Shown one piece after another: positions 5,564 through 5,893 of a stretch of DNA of 5,893 bases. Within the stretch, counting starts at the first letter, position 1; every line of letters starts with the position of its first letter. The translations under genes were made by a program, and so were the position numbers. The stretch lies in assembly GCA_934630995.1 (NCBI GenBank), contig CAKTXU010000131.1, forward strand, positions 1 through 5,893. Direction: 5' to 3'. The notes under the pieces were generated by a model. That model was not told the origin of the DNA, did no database searches, and saw only the letters and a list, made by a program, of their open reading frames with translations. The DNA is from an uncultured Eubacteriales bacterium (lineage in GTDB: Bacteria; Bacillota; Clostridia; Oscillospirales; Acutalibacteraceae).

Positions 5564-5893
5564 ATGCTGGCGATATTATCACCGGCTAAAAATATGGCGG
5601 CGGTTTCCGCGGAGACGCTTGTGGGCGTCCCCCTCTTTCAGCAGGAGGCGGACAGGCTGGCTTTTCTTCTCAAGACTTATGCGCCCTGGCAGCTGGAAAG
5701 CCTGCTGCGGGTAAGTCCCGCCCTGGCGATGCGGGCTTATGACGCCGTTCAGGCTTATGATCCGCTACGGCCTGGCTCTCCCGCGCTTTTATCTTACCGG
5801 GGGCTGGCGTATACCTATCTGGACCCGGAAACTCTGACACCGGAGGAGCTGCTGTACGCCCAGGAGCATCTTCGTCTTCTCAGTGCCCAATAC
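5564..5893 (+). CDS. yaaA: Peroxide stress protein YaaA (UPF0246/DUF328 family), C-terminus cut by the window edge
   Basis: The first 110 residues are present of a family that is usually about 250 long. The start MLAILSPAKNM matches the family's ISPAKT signature. PLFQQEADRLAFLLKTYAPW (23-42), LLRVSPALAMRAYDAVQAYD (48-67) and LLSYRGLAYTYLD follow the order P-x-F..EA..L...L, LM-x-IS..LA, and aF.GdvY-x-GL. The last visible residues AQEHLRLLSAQY are the family's AQ-x-HLRILSG-x-YG motif. GGAGG lies seven bases before the ATG at 5564. In E. coli YaaA lowers free intracellular iron and limits Fenton damage during peroxide stress; the protein binds DNA in vitro. It is transcribed divergently from the IclR operon, so the two share a regulatory region but need not share a function. 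The match to the family is good; the activity here is inferred. Confidence 0.92.
   Translation, partial: MLAILSPAKNMAAVSAETLVGVPLFQQEADRLAFLLKTYAPWQLESLLRVSPALAMRAYDAVQAYDPLRPGSPALLSYRGLAYTYLDPETLTPEELLYAQEHLRLLSAQY

Noticed and set aside
5508..5714. Plus-strand open frame of 68 codons at the right end
   Set aside because: It overlaps yaaA out of frame and starts inside the yaaA promoter; the yaaA frame matches its family throughout.

Overview
The window reads as a stretch of chromosome from an anaerobic, fairly GC-rich Firmicute, most likely a gut clostridium of the Oscillospiraceae type. This is an inference. It rests on the oxygen-sensitive glycyl-radical chemistry, strong AGGAGG ribosome binding sites, sigma-A promoters close to TTGACA/TATAAT, and the overall GC-rich coding style. 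I see no mobile element, CRISPR array, tRNA or rRNA.

Layout. Five genes lie on the minus strand and one on the plus strand. Reading leftward from the right-hand intergenic region, a near-consensus promoter (5492-5464) drives an IclR-family regulator (5378-4581). The next gene is a compact glycyl radical enzyme of 687 residues (4567-2504), followed by its radical-SAM activating enzyme with two extra 4Fe-4S clusters (2504-1584). Gaps within this trio are 13 nt and a 1-nt overlap, so it looks like one transcript. It ends at a perfect 14-bp rho-independent terminator (1568-1527). A second minus-strand unit starts at its own promoter (1501-1472): a 148-residue flavodoxin (1441-995), overlapping by 11 nt a winged-helix, AlkZ-related protein (1005-1) that runs off the left edge. 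On the right, divergent from the regulator, is yaaA (5564 onward, plus strand), cut by the right edge.

How the parts fit. The trio looks like a self-contained, substrate-inducible cassette. The IclR protein probably senses a small organic acid or related metabolite and controls its own operon. The activase installs the glycyl radical on Gly663 of the lyase, whose Cys345 then attacks the substrate. The lyase keeps the Cys-x-Glu active site seen in glycerol dehydratase and choline lyase but lacks the Cys-Cys pair of true pyruvate formate-lyase. It also has an unusual His directly after the radical glycine. I cannot assign a substrate, and this is the main point of interest. The adjacent flavodoxin could supply electrons to the activase, as flavodoxin does for pyruvate formate-lyase activase in E. 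coli, although it is a separate transcription unit.

Between the regulator and yaaA (5379-5563) lie two divergent promoters, an AT-rich dyad just downstream of the regulator's -10 box, and a strong Shine-Dalgarno sequence that does not match any well-spaced start codon.
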